Positions 32,719-40,794 of a stretch of DNA of 64,000 nucleotides are shown one piece after another. The stretch covers positions 101,405 through 165,404 of the forward strand of contig NZ_FNJO01000014.1 of NCBI RefSeq assembly GCF_900104095.1. The letters run 5' to 3'. A program made the translations under genes and the position numbers. How positions within the stretch are numbered: the first letter of the stretch is position 1; each line of letters begins with the position of its first letter. Origin of the DNA: Ralstonia sp. 25mfcol4.1 (lineage in GTDB: Bacteria; Pseudomonadota; Gammaproteobacteria; Burkholderiales; Burkholderiaceae). Under the pieces are notes generated by a model. That model was not told the DNA's origin. It ran no database searches and saw only the letters and a list, made by a program, of their open reading frames with translations.

Positions 32719-33942
32719 TCAGAGTTCGCCGTAGCTATGCAGGCCGGACAGGAACATGTTCACGCCGAGGAACGCAAAGGTCGTGACGAGCAGGCCAACC
32801 AGCGCCCACCACGCGGCCACCGTACCGCGCAGCCCCTTCATCAGCCGCATGTGCAGCCATGCCGCGTAGTTCAGCCAGACGATCAGCGCCCAGGTTTCCT
32901 TCGGGTCCCAGCTCCAGTAGCCGCCCCACGCCTCGGCCGCCCACAGCGCACCCAGGATCGTGGCGATCGTGAAGAACGCGAAACCGACCGCGACGGCCTT
33001 GTACATCACATCGTCGAGCAGCTCCAGCGACGGCAGGCGCTCCGACAGGATGCCCCGCTGCTTGAGCAGGTACGCCACCGACACCATCGCAGCCAGCGCG
33101 AACGTGCCATAGCCGATGAAGTTGGCCGGTACGTGGATCTTCATCCACCAGCTTTGCAGCGCCGGCACCAGCGGCTGGATCTCCTGCGCATTGCGGCTGA
33201 CCGTGTACCAGAGCAGGAAGCCCACGGCCGCCGACACCAGCAGCATCACGAACGGCCCCAACGCCCGCGTGGCGTAGCGGCGCTCGTAGTACAGGTAGAA
33301 CAGCGACGTGATCAGCGTGAAGAGAACAAACACCTCGTAGAGGTTCGAGATAGGAATATGGCCAATATCGGCGCCGATCAGGTACGACTCGTACCAGCGC
33401 ACCATCAGGCCCGTAAAGCCCAGGACCACGGCCGCCCAGCACAGCTTGCTGCCAAGGCTCGACCCGGTGTCGGATCGGGACGCAAAGCCGACCCAGTAGA
33501 ACATCGTCGACAGGAACACCAGGGCGCTCATCCACAGGATGGCCGACTGACTCGACAGGAAGTACTTCAGGAAGAACGCCTGCTCGGCGCGCGCCAGGTT
33601 GCCCTGGTACATCTGGATGGCAAGCAGCGACAGCACCGCGATGCCGACCATCAGCGGCCGCACCGCCTTCCAGTGCCAGCCAAGCAGCGCGAACGTGGGC
33701 ACGGCGGCAATCAGCACGGCCTTGTCGTACACGTTCATCCAGTGGCCGTACCGCGCAAGCGCAAACCCGGCGCCCAGCACCAGCAGCACGGCAAACGCCC
33801 AGTCAACCCAGGTCAGGCGGCGCAGAAAGGACGGTTCGAGGAAATCGGCTTCCAGCTGCAGCGGGTCGTGCGACACATTGCCCGCCGCGGCATTTTGTCG
33901 CGGCGTCAGGCCCGAGGAGGCGTGGTTGAGATTGGAGGACAT
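32719..33942 (-). CDS. ccsB: cytochrome c maturation protein CcsB (CcsA-type haem handling subunit, system II)
   Basis: A 407-residue polytopic protein that with ResB exports haem and attaches it to apocytochromes c in the periplasm. The tryptophan-rich haem-handling motif is GGYWSWDPKETWALIVWLNYAAWLHMR (about residues 333-360), and conserved histidines flank it in the membrane. About eight helices are predicted. The ATG at 33942 has GGAGG close upstream. It follows resB with a 106-base gap. Naming of CcsA/CcsB is swapped between authors; this is the WWD-domain partner. Confidence 0.93.
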   Translation of the reverse strand: MSSNLNHASSGLTPRQNAAAGNVSHDPLQLEADFLEPSFLRRLTWVDWAFAVLLVLGAGFALARYGHWMNVYDKAVLIAAVPTFALLGWHWKAVRPLMVGIAVLSLLAIQMYQGNLARAEQAFFLKYFLSSQSAILWMSALVFLSTMFYWVGFASRSDTGSSLGSKLCWAAVVLGFTGLMVRWYESYLIGADIGHIPISNLYEVFVLFTLITSLFYLYYERRYATRALGPFVMLLVSAAVGFLLWYTVSRNAQEIQPLVPALQSWWMKIHVPANFIGYGTFALAAMVSVAYLLKQRGILSERLPSLELLDDVMYKAVAVGFAFFTIATILGALWAAEAWGGYWSWDPKETWALIVWLNYAAWLHMRLMKGLRGTVAAWWALVGLLVTTFAFLGVNMFLSGLHSYGEL

Positions 33943-34048
33943 GGCATTCCTGCTCTGCGGTGCGACGCACCTGTAATGTCTGCGGTATCAACATGGCGCG
34001 GCAGGCCGGGATTGTTGTACGTCCGGCCGCCGGAAAGCCCTCTTTCTA

Positions 34049-36301
34049 CTATAGCGACGGCCCCTGCTTATCATCGGGCCCTGATGCGTCGGATCGCGGT
34101 GCCGCGTGCGTCATCGGCGAGTCGCCGTCCGCTGGCAACGGCGTCACTTCCGCGCCCACGGCACGGCCGACGTCGTCGCGCAATGTGACGAATTCCTTCT
34201 CGAAATCCATCGTGCGGCGCTGCGTCGACATGGCCATCAGCACATGACTGCCCGCGGAGTTTCCGGCGTCGTCAGGTTGCTTGTCCTTGATCCAGATCCA
34301 GACGCGGCGCTCGCGGATATAGAACATCGCGAACACGCCCAGCACCAGCAGCAGGCAGCCAAGATACACGATGTTCTTGCCCGGCGCACGGGTCATCTGG
34401 AACACGCTGGCCTTGACCTCCTGGAAGTCGTCGAGCTGCAAAAATACGGGCGCCGCGTAGAAGAAACTGTCCGACAGCGCGTTGATGGCCTGCTGCAGGA
34501 ACTGACCGCTCTGTGCGTCGTTGGGGATCACGGGCAGCTTGTCCTGCTCGCGTGCCAGTTGCCACAGTTCCCACATCGATCCATTGAGAATCTTCAGCAG
34601 GACGTCGGCCGCCTTCTGCTGCTCGCCCTGCGGCACCGATTTTTCCAGGAAAGCCGCGATCGCGGTGAAGCCCCCGGGCGGCGCATCGGGCGACGAACGC
34701 GTGGCGCCGGCAAACAGGTCCATGGCGCGCTGGGCGCTTTCGGCCAGTTGCTTGCGCAGCGTCGCCTTGTCGTCGCCGGGCATCGACACGGCCGCAAAGC
34801 GACGCGCCGCCTCGCCGCGCATGGCACTGCTTTGCAGCGCGGCGCGCAAGCGCATCCAGTCGGCCACGGTGCGCTGGTCGTCGGCGGGAATACGCAGATA
34901 GCGGAACTGTTCGCTCGGCGAGTCGCGCATGCCGGCCAGGAACACGGTCTGGCCGTCGAGTTGCACCGGGAGCATGTAGTTGTTGAACTCGCGCGCCTGC
35001 CCGGTGCGGTCACGCAGTTTGTACTGGACCGACGGGCCGACATTGCGCAGGTTCTTGTCCTTGTCCAGGCTGGCCGCCGCTCCCAGATGCTGCTCCAGCG
35101 CACCCAGCGACGACTTGCGCGCCACACCGCGCACATCGGCCTTGCCCGACGCATCGGTCACGGTCTCGACGTTGATTTGCCGGAAATCGCTGAATTCGAC
35201 GGTCAGGCTGTCCTGGTCGGCAGCCGTGCCGGTGCCGGTCAGTGCCACATTGCCGCCCACCGTGCCCGCGATGGGAAACGTCCCATGGCTGCTGCCCGTC
35301 ATCGGATAGCCGACGAACTTCAGTTTCGAGCCGCCGTCCTCGAAGCTGGACTGGTAGATGGCCACGCCATCGACGATCAGCGGCTCGTTCACCTTGATCG
35401 TCGCCTCGGTCCGCTTGCCGGTAGCGCGATCGGTCACGACCACATCCGACGCGAACAGCTTGGGCATGCCGGTGGAGTAGTAATCGACCGTGAACTTCTT
35501 GAGCATGATCGTGAACGGCAGGTCCTGCACCAGCGCGCCATCGGCAATGTTCAGGATGGCCGTGGAGACGGTGGCCCCTTCCGGCACGAACGCATTGCCG
35601 CGGAATCCGGGGTTGGCGGGCGACAGCCGGTGCTTCGCCGGAATCTCGCTGATGATGGCGTTGCCGGCGATCGGCGTCTTGCCGCCGAACCACATCTGCG
35701 CGCGAATCAGCATATCGCCGTCCAGCAGGCCACCCACGCAGATCACGACGATGGCCGTGTGCGCCAGGATGTAGCCGAGCTTGTTGGCAGCGCCCGCCTT
35801 GGCGGCCAGCAGCGTTGCGCCATCATGTTCCACCGGCTTGACGCGGTATCCGCGGTTGCGCAGCAGCGCGCCGAGGCGGCCTGCGGCTTCCGCGCGGCCG
35901 CGCGGCACCTCGTATTCTCCCCGGTGATGGAACGCCCGCAGGCTGCGCTCGCGCACGTGATCCTTCCACGAGCGCATGTCGACGATCATCTTCGGCGCGT
36001 TGCGCGCAATACACAACGACGTGGAGATCACCAGGAATGCCAGGATCAGCAGGAACCACCACGAGCTGTACACCTTCTGCAGCGACAGCGCGTGGAACAG
36101 GTCCGCCCAGAACGGCCCGAACTGGTTCACGTAGTTCGGGTACGGTTCGTTCTGCTTGAGCACGGTGCCGATGATGCTGGCGATGGCAATCACCGTCAGC
36201 AGCGTGATCGCGAAGCGCATCGAGGACAGCAACTCGACGGCATCGCGCAGCACGCGGTGTTGGGTCTTCAGGTGCAGCCCTGAAGTGGATGGGGTCGACA
36301 T
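34049..36301 (-). CDS. resB: cytochrome c biogenesis protein ResB (Ccs1)
   Basis: A 750-residue membrane protein that partners CcsB in system II cytochrome c maturation and presents apocytochrome c. Three N-terminal helices are visible (SMRFAITLLTVIAIASIIGTVL, LLILAFLVISTSLC and LGYILAHTAIVVICVGGLLDG), then a large periplasmic domain of about 450 residues and a last helix (NIVYLGCLLLVLGVFAMFYI). The C-terminal 80 residues are cytosolic and end in an acidic, proline-rich tail. The long periplasmic domain is typical of betaproteobacterial ResB. It lies between cytochrome c4 and ccsB. Confidence 0.93.
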   Translation of the reverse strand: MSTPSTSGLHLKTQHRVLRDAVELLSSMRFAITLLTVIAIASIIGTVLKQNEPYPNYVNQFGPFWADLFHALSLQKVYSSWWFLLILAFLVISTSLCIARNAPKMIVDMRSWKDHVRERSLRAFHHRGEYEVPRGRAEAAGRLGALLRNRGYRVKPVEHDGATLLAAKAGAANKLGYILAHTAIVVICVGGLLDGDMLIRAQMWFGGKTPIAGNAIISEIPAKHRLSPANPGFRGNAFVPEGATVSTAILNIADGALVQDLPFTIMLKKFTVDYYSTGMPKLFASDVVVTDRATGKRTEATIKVNEPLIVDGVAIYQSSFEDGGSKLKFVGYPMTGSSHGTFPIAGTVGGNVALTGTGTAADQDSLTVEFSDFRQINVETVTDASGKADVRGVARKSSLGALEQHLGAAASLDKDKNLRNVGPSVQYKLRDRTGQAREFNNYMLPVQLDGQTVFLAGMRDSPSEQFRYLRIPADDQRTVADWMRLRAALQSSAMRGEAARRFAAVSMPGDDKATLRKQLAESAQRAMDLFAGATRSSPDAPPGGFTAIAAFLEKSVPQGEQQKAADVLLKILNGSMWELWQLAREQDKLPVIPNDAQSGQFLQQAINALSDSFFYAAPVFLQLDDFQEVKASVFQMTRAPGKNIVYLGCLLLVLGVFAMFYIRERRVWIWIKDKQPDDAGNSAGSHVLMAMSTQRRTMDFEKEFVTLRDDVGRAVGAEVTPLPADGDSPMTHAAPRSDASGPDDKQGPSL

Positions 36302-36393
36302 GTGCGGTAAAGCCTGAAAGCCGGTGTGGCGCTAATTGTGGTTGGCGCCAGTGTTGCGCGCCGATGTGACGCGATGTGGTGCCGCTCAAAATG

Positions 36394-36429
36394 AAAAAGG
36401 GTGGACATGCTTTGGCAAGCAGGCCACCC
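36394..36429 (-). terminator. intrinsic terminator after the cytochrome c4 gene
   Basis: The outer stem GGGTGG/CCACCC with an inner GCTT/AAGC pairing is followed on the minus strand by TTTTTCATTTT. It lies 70 bases beyond the cytochrome c4 stop and before resB, so resB probably has its own promoter. Confidence 0.7.
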
Positions 36430-36499
36430 TCTTCGATTGTCGCCCACGCGTCCGGTTCATCCCCCAAGGGATTCCCCGGACATGCAGGCCCGATACGAC

Positions 36500-37159
36500 T
36501 TAACGGACGCCGGCGACGTAATCCGCCACCGCCTTGATCTCGGCATCCGACATCCTGGCGGTAATCGTGCTCATGACCGAATTGTTCTTTCGGGTGCCCT
36601 GGCGGAATGCCACCAGTTGCGCTTCGGTGTACTCGGAATACTGGCCTCCAATGCGCGGATACTGGGCCGGAATGCCGGCGCCGGTCGGTCCGTGGCAGCC
36701 AGCACAGGCCGGCACGCCCTTGGCGGCGATACCCCCGCGGTAGATCTTCTGGCCTTCCTCGATCGTCGTCTTGTTCTTGGCCGTGGCAGGCTTGAGCTGC
36801 TGCTTGGCCAGGTAGGCGCCGATGTCCTTCATGTCCTGGTCGCTCAACGCCTGGGCGTACAGCGACATGATGGGGTTGTCACGCGACTTGGCCTTGAAAT
36901 CGGCGAGCTGCTTGTGAACGTAATCGCCCTGCTGGCCAGCCAACTTGGGATTGACGGCAGCCGTGCTGTTGCCGGCGGTGCCGTGGCAGGAGAAGCATGC
37001 CGGGACATTGCGATCGGGAACACCTTGCGTGTAAAGCGTCTCGCCCTTGGCGGGATCCGCCTTGGCGTGGGCCTGCTCTGCGGCAGATACCAGCCCTGTC
37101 ATTGCGCCCAGCGGAACTGCCAGTGCCATGACTCCCAAAAGTTTCGCAATGCGGTTCAT
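36500..37159 (-). CDS. dihaem cytochrome c4
   Basis: A 219-residue periplasmic cytochrome with two class I haem domains. The haem-binding motifs CFSCH (about residues 56-60) and CAGCH (about 158-162) mark the two halves, and methionine ligands lie in NPIMSLYAQALS and NSVMSTITARMS. A signal peptide ends near SAAEQA. It carries electrons from the bc1 complex to terminal oxidases. It is encoded next to its own maturation factors resB and ccsB, and diverges from engB across a 327-base spacer. Confidence 0.93.
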   Translation of the reverse strand: MNRIAKLLGVMALAVPLGAMTGLVSAAEQAHAKADPAKGETLYTQGVPDRNVPACFSCHGTAGNSTAAVNPKLAGQQGDYVHKQLADFKAKSRDNPIMSLYAQALSDQDMKDIGAYLAKQQLKPATAKNKTTIEEGQKIYRGGIAAKGVPACAGCHGPTGAGIPAQYPRIGGQYSEYTEAQLVAFRQGTRKNNSVMSTITARMSDAEIKAVADYVAGVR

Positions 37160-37486
37160 CCTTACACCTTGTCAGATTTTGTTATGAACACCGTAATGCA
37201 TGCCGGTCGCCTTTATCCCCTGCCGGCGGTGAGGAGGCGCCATGGGGCAGGAGCTGGTAACGCGTATGCGCGACGTCCTATTCTTGATCGGGGACAATAT
37301 TCCCGACCCAATTTCAGAGTTCGCCGATGACATCCGGCAAGGATGCCACACGTCACCCGCTCAGGAGACCGTAAACCGGGTTATTGTACAATAAATCGCT
37401 TTCCGGATTGACTTAGGTCAGTGTCTGTGGCGACGTCTGCACTGGCCTTTGCCAGGGCCCTGTCCGCCGGCTCAAAGTATTCACGC
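37160..37486. other. divergent spacer between cytochrome c4 and engB
   Basis: This 327-base region holds promoters for both genes in principle. The one clear element is the 14-bp perfect palindrome TTATTGTACAATAA at 37381-37394. I see no RNA gene or additional reading frame with family features. Confidence 0.5.
37381..37394. promoter_or_regulatory. 14-bp palindrome TTATTGTACAATAA upstream of engB
   Basis: A perfect AT-rich palindrome in otherwise GC-rich DNA. It contains TACAAT at 37387-37392 that could serve as a -10 for engB about 95 bases downstream. It may instead be an operator; no matching -35 was found. Confidence 0.4.
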
Positions 37487-38170
37487 ATGTCCCTTCTACA
37501 ACAGGCCCGTTTCTTCAATACCGTCAACCATCTGCGCGACCTGCCGGCCACGGCGGTTCCCGAGGTGGCGTTCGCCGGGCGTTCCAACGCCGGCAAGTCG
37601 ACGGCCATCAATACGCTGTGCAGCCAGAAACGGCTGGCGTTCTCGTCCCGCACGCCGGGCCGCACGCAGCATATCAACTTCTTCACCGTGGCCCCCGTCA
37701 AGGCGCCAGATCCGGTCGGATTCCTGGTCGACCTGCCGGGCTACGGCTACGCCGAGGTCTCGGGCAGCGCCAAGTACCACTGGCAAGGCCTGCTGTCCGA
37801 CTACGTCCAGAGCCGCACCCAGCTGGCCGGGCTGATCCTGATGATGGACGCGCGCCGCCCGTTTACGGACCTCGATTGCCAGATGGTCGAGTGGTTCCTG
37901 CCCACCGGCAAGCCGATTCATGTGCTGCTGACCAAGGCCGACAAGCTGACCAATAGCGAAAACGCCACGGCATTGCGCGAAACGAAGCGGATGCTGGCCG
38001 ACTATGCGGCCCAGATGGACAATCCGCCGGCCATGACCGCCCAGCTGTTCTCCAGCCTGAAGCGGCGCGGCATCGAGGAAGCCCAGCGCGTGGTGGCGGG
38101 ATGGCTGGCATTGCCCGAGGCCCAGCCGCCCGCGGCACCCGAGGCGCCGGCTGGCGCCCCGCAGGCGTAG
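37487..38170 (+). CDS. engB: ribosome biogenesis GTPase EngB (YihA/YsxC)
   Basis: A 227-residue TRAFAC GTPase needed for large-subunit assembly. G1 is GRSNAGKST (about residues 32-40), G2/switch I TPGRTQ, G3 DLPGYGYA, G4 TKADK and G5 FSSLKRRG. The C-terminus carries an alanine/proline-rich extension of about 20 residues. I chose the ATG at 37487 (MSLLQQARFF), the normal family start; an alternative GTG upstream would add 22 residues. It is transcribed toward hemB. Confidence 0.95.
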   Translation: MSLLQQARFFNTVNHLRDLPATAVPEVAFAGRSNAGKSTAINTLCSQKRLAFSSRTPGRTQHINFFTVAPVKAPDPVGFLVDLPGYGYAEVSGSAKYHWQGLLSDYVQSRTQLAGLILMMDARRPFTDLDCQMVEWFLPTGKPIHVLLTKADKLTNSENATALRETKRMLADYAAQMDNPPAMTAQLFSSLKRRGIEEAQRVVAGWLALPEAQPPAAPEAPAGAPQA

Positions 38171-38208
38171 GTACGCCCGACTTCCATTCCTCCGCATCCG
38201 GACCGACC

Positions 38209-38238
38209 AAAAAAAAAGCCCCGTTGCAAGCAACGGGG
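38209..38238 (-). terminator. intrinsic terminator oriented against engB and hemB
   Basis: Stem CCCCGTTG/CAACGGGG with a 4-base loop is followed by nine T residues only when read on the minus strand. Both flanking genes run on the plus strand, where the hairpin is followed by ACGAAC. It would therefore stop antisense transcription. Confidence 0.65.
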
Positions 38239-38456
38239 ACGAACTTTCCCACCGGTTCAGGGCGGGTACCCGCTCAGGGAGGAGTAGCGGGGGACACCGC
38301 GCTGCGCGAAGCAACACAGAGTGTCCGCGAGTATGATAGCGGGCACGCACAAAAGTTCTTTCTTCTTTTGGCGCACGCATTTCTTCATGGCCTGCAGCCC
38401 GCTGCGGTGACGTGCGCCACGCATCCGTCCACGACTTCTCCTCCCCCGATTCCGCT

Positions 38457-39455
38457 ATGTCCACGTTTCCCGAGTACCGTCCCCGCCGCATGCGTCGCGA
38501 TGACTTCTCGCGCCGCATGATGCGCGAGAACCGCCTGTCGCCCGATAACCTGATTTATCCGGTGTTCATCCTGGACGGCCAGAACAGGCGCGAGTCCGTG
38601 GCGTCGATGCCCGGTGTGGAGCGCGTATCGGTGGACCTGCTGCTGCCGGTGGCCGAAGACTGCGTAAAGCTGGGCATCCCGGTAATCGCGCTGTTCCCGG
38701 TCATCGATCCGTCGCTCAAGACGCCCGATGGCATCGAGGCCACGCGCGCCGAGGGTCTGGTACCCCGCGCCGTGCGCGCGCTGAAGGACCGCTTTCCCGA
38801 ACTCGGGGTGCTGACCGACGTGGCGCTCGACCCGTACACCAGCCACGGCCAGGACGGCGTGCTGGACGACAACGGCTACGTGATCAACGACGTCACCGTC
38901 GACATCCTGGTCAGGCAGGCGCTGGTGCAGGCTGAAGTAGGCGTCGATATCGTCGCGCCGTCCGACATGATGGACGGCCGCATCGGCGCCGTGCGCGCCG
39001 CGCTGGAAGAGGCCAGCCACATCCACACGCGCATCATGGCCTACTCGGCCAAGTACGCGTCGGCCTTCTACGGCCCGTTCCGCGATGCAGTCGGGTCGGC
39101 CGCCAATCTGGGCAAGGGCAACAAGATGACCTACCAGATGGACCCGTCCAACACCGACGAGGCGCTGCGCGAAGTCGGCCAGGACATCATGGAAGGCGCC
39201 GACATGGTGATGGTGAAGCCGGGCATGCCGTACCTGGACATCGTGCGCCGCGTGAAGGACGAATTCCGCTACCCGACCTACGTCTACCAGGTCAGTGGCG
39301 AATACGCGATGCTGAAGGCCGCCGCCCAGAACGGCTGGCTGGACCACGACAAGGTCATGATGGAATCGCTGCTGGCATTCCGCCGCGCCGGCGCCGACGG
39401 CATCCTCACGTACTTCGCCCGCGATGCCGCACGCCTGCTGAAGGCCGCCGGCTGA
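38457..39455 (+). CDS. hemB: delta-aminolevulinic acid dehydratase (porphobilinogen synthase)
   Basis: A 332-residue TIM-barrel enzyme that condenses two 5-aminolevulinates to porphobilinogen in haem synthesis. The Schiff-base lysines are in MAYSAKYASAFYGPFRDA and MVMVKPGMPYLDIV. The usual zinc-binding triple-cysteine site is replaced: after the segment DVALDPYTSHGQDGVL there is aspartate/histidine instead of cysteine, as in Mg-dependent enzymes. The ATG at 38457 (MSTFPEYRPRRMRR) matches the family start and excludes 15 upstream codons. Confidence 0.96.
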   Translation: MSTFPEYRPRRMRRDDFSRRMMRENRLSPDNLIYPVFILDGQNRRESVASMPGVERVSVDLLLPVAEDCVKLGIPVIALFPVIDPSLKTPDGIEATRAEGLVPRAVRALKDRFPELGVLTDVALDPYTSHGQDGVLDDNGYVINDVTVDILVRQALVQAEVGVDIVAPSDMMDGRIGAVRAALEEASHIHTRIMAYSAKYASAFYGPFRDAVGSAANLGKGNKMTYQMDPSNTDEALREVGQDIMEGADMVMVKPGMPYLDIVRRVKDEFRYPTYVYQVSGEYAMLKAAAQNGWLDHDKVMMESLLAFRRAGADGILTYFARDAARLLKAAG

Positions 39456-39472
39456 CCGGCCAACGCCGCCGC

Positions 39473-40756
39473 ATGCAACTACTGGGCTTCTCGGCCAGCC
39501 AGGTACACCCGCTCGCGACGCTCGACGCCGCACGGGACTTTCTCTCCGGCAACGCCGCCGCGCGCTTTGTCTGGGCCGACTTTGCCACCGAGGAGGTGAC
39601 GCCCGCGCCCGGCGCGTGGCGCGACCGCCTGGTGGCGCTGACCGGCGCGCCCATCCTCGACCTTCATCTGGCCGATGCCACCAACCCTGCGCATCCGTCG
39701 TTCTTCGACACGACCAATGCGTATGACATGGTGATCTTCCGCAAGCTGACCTTCGAGACCAGCCGGCAGTTTGCCGAGGCGGATGCCGCGCAGGCCGGCG
39801 GCGACACCGCCGCGCCGGTTGCGATGGCCGCCGCGCCGGCGGCCGCCCCGGTTGCAGGCACCGCCACGCCGCCGCCCATGGGCCCGGAAGCGGCACCGAC
39901 GCCCGGCCCTCGCAAGGCCTCGCGCAAGTACCCGCCGGGCTTCCTGCCCGCGCTGGCGCGCATCGACACGCAGCCGGTGGCCTTTTTCGTATTCGACAAC
40001 GTCCTGGTCACCGTGCGGCCATCGCCGTCTCGCACCATCGATCAGGTCAGGCAGCGGCTGCTGGACACCTGCGGCTCGCCGCAATCCGCACCGGCACGCG
40101 CCAATGGCGCTGCGTCGCTGATGCATGGCGTTCGCCCGCCCACGCGCCCGGAAGACCTGATGCTGCGGCTGCTGAACGCGGTGGTTGACCGCTACCTGGA
40201 CCTGCGGACGCCGCTGACGCGTCAGCTAGACCGCTGGCAGCGCGCCCTGCTGAGCACCAGGCAGAGCTTTTCGAGCTGGGAAGGACTGCTTGACGCACGT
40301 ATCCAGCTGCGCCGGCTTGAAAACCTGAGCGAGGAACAGCGCGACGCGTTGCAGGAATTCCGCGACAGCCTGCTGGACAACCGCTACAGCGCCGGCGACG
40401 GCGACCCCGGCGCGGCCAGCCGCGATGAAGTGCTGCTGGTGCGGCTGACCGACCTGATGGAGCACATCATGCGGGTTCTCGCGCACGCGCGGCGGCTTGA
40501 GGATTCGATCGAATCGGCCGTGCAGATCCACTTCTCGGCCGTGGCGCACCGCACCAACCGCACCATGCGGGCCCTGACGATCATCACAGCCCTGTTTATG
40601 CCGCTCACGCTGATTACGGGCGTGTTCGGCATGAACTTCGCCCGCATGCCGTGGCTGCAGGAGCCGAACGGGTTCTGGTGGTCGATCGGATTGATGGGCG
40701 GCGTGGTGGCCGCCATTGGTGGCATCTGGGCGCTGGGACGCTGGCTCGACCGATAG
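39473..40756 (+). CDS. CorA-family magnesium/divalent cation transporter
   Basis: A 427-residue CorA-type channel. Two C-terminal membrane helices flank the pore signature GMN at about residues 386-388 (GVFGMNFARM), and the long helical funnel lies before it (EHIMRVLAHARRLEDSIES). The cytosolic domain is interrupted at about residues 100-150 by a low-complexity stretch rich in A, P and G, then resumes with LPALARIDTQPVAFFVFDNVLVTV. The gene begins 17 bases after hemB, so it is probably co-transcribed. Cation specificity cannot be inferred. Confidence 0.88.
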   Translation: MQLLGFSASQVHPLATLDAARDFLSGNAAARFVWADFATEEVTPAPGAWRDRLVALTGAPILDLHLADATNPAHPSFFDTTNAYDMVIFRKLTFETSRQFAEADAAQAGGDTAAPVAMAAAPAAAPVAGTATPPPMGPEAAPTPGPRKASRKYPPGFLPALARIDTQPVAFFVFDNVLVTVRPSPSRTIDQVRQRLLDTCGSPQSAPARANGAASLMHGVRPPTRPEDLMLRLLNAVVDRYLDLRTPLTRQLDRWQRALLSTRQSFSSWEGLLDARIQLRRLENLSEEQRDALQEFRDSLLDNRYSAGDGDPGAASRDEVLLVRLTDLMEHIMRVLAHARRLEDSIESAVQIHFSAVAHRTNRTMRALTIITALFMPLTLITGVFGMNFARMPWLQEPNGFWWSIGLMGGVVAAIGGIWALGRWLDR

Positions 40757-40794
40757 TCTCCGCCCGATCCGACGACGCCCCAGGGCGCGCTAAC

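Noticed and set aside
34106..36283. 725-residue plus-strand frame opposite resB
   Set aside because: The resB frame has membrane helices and family order; the reverse frame has neither and is compositionally an antisense artefact.
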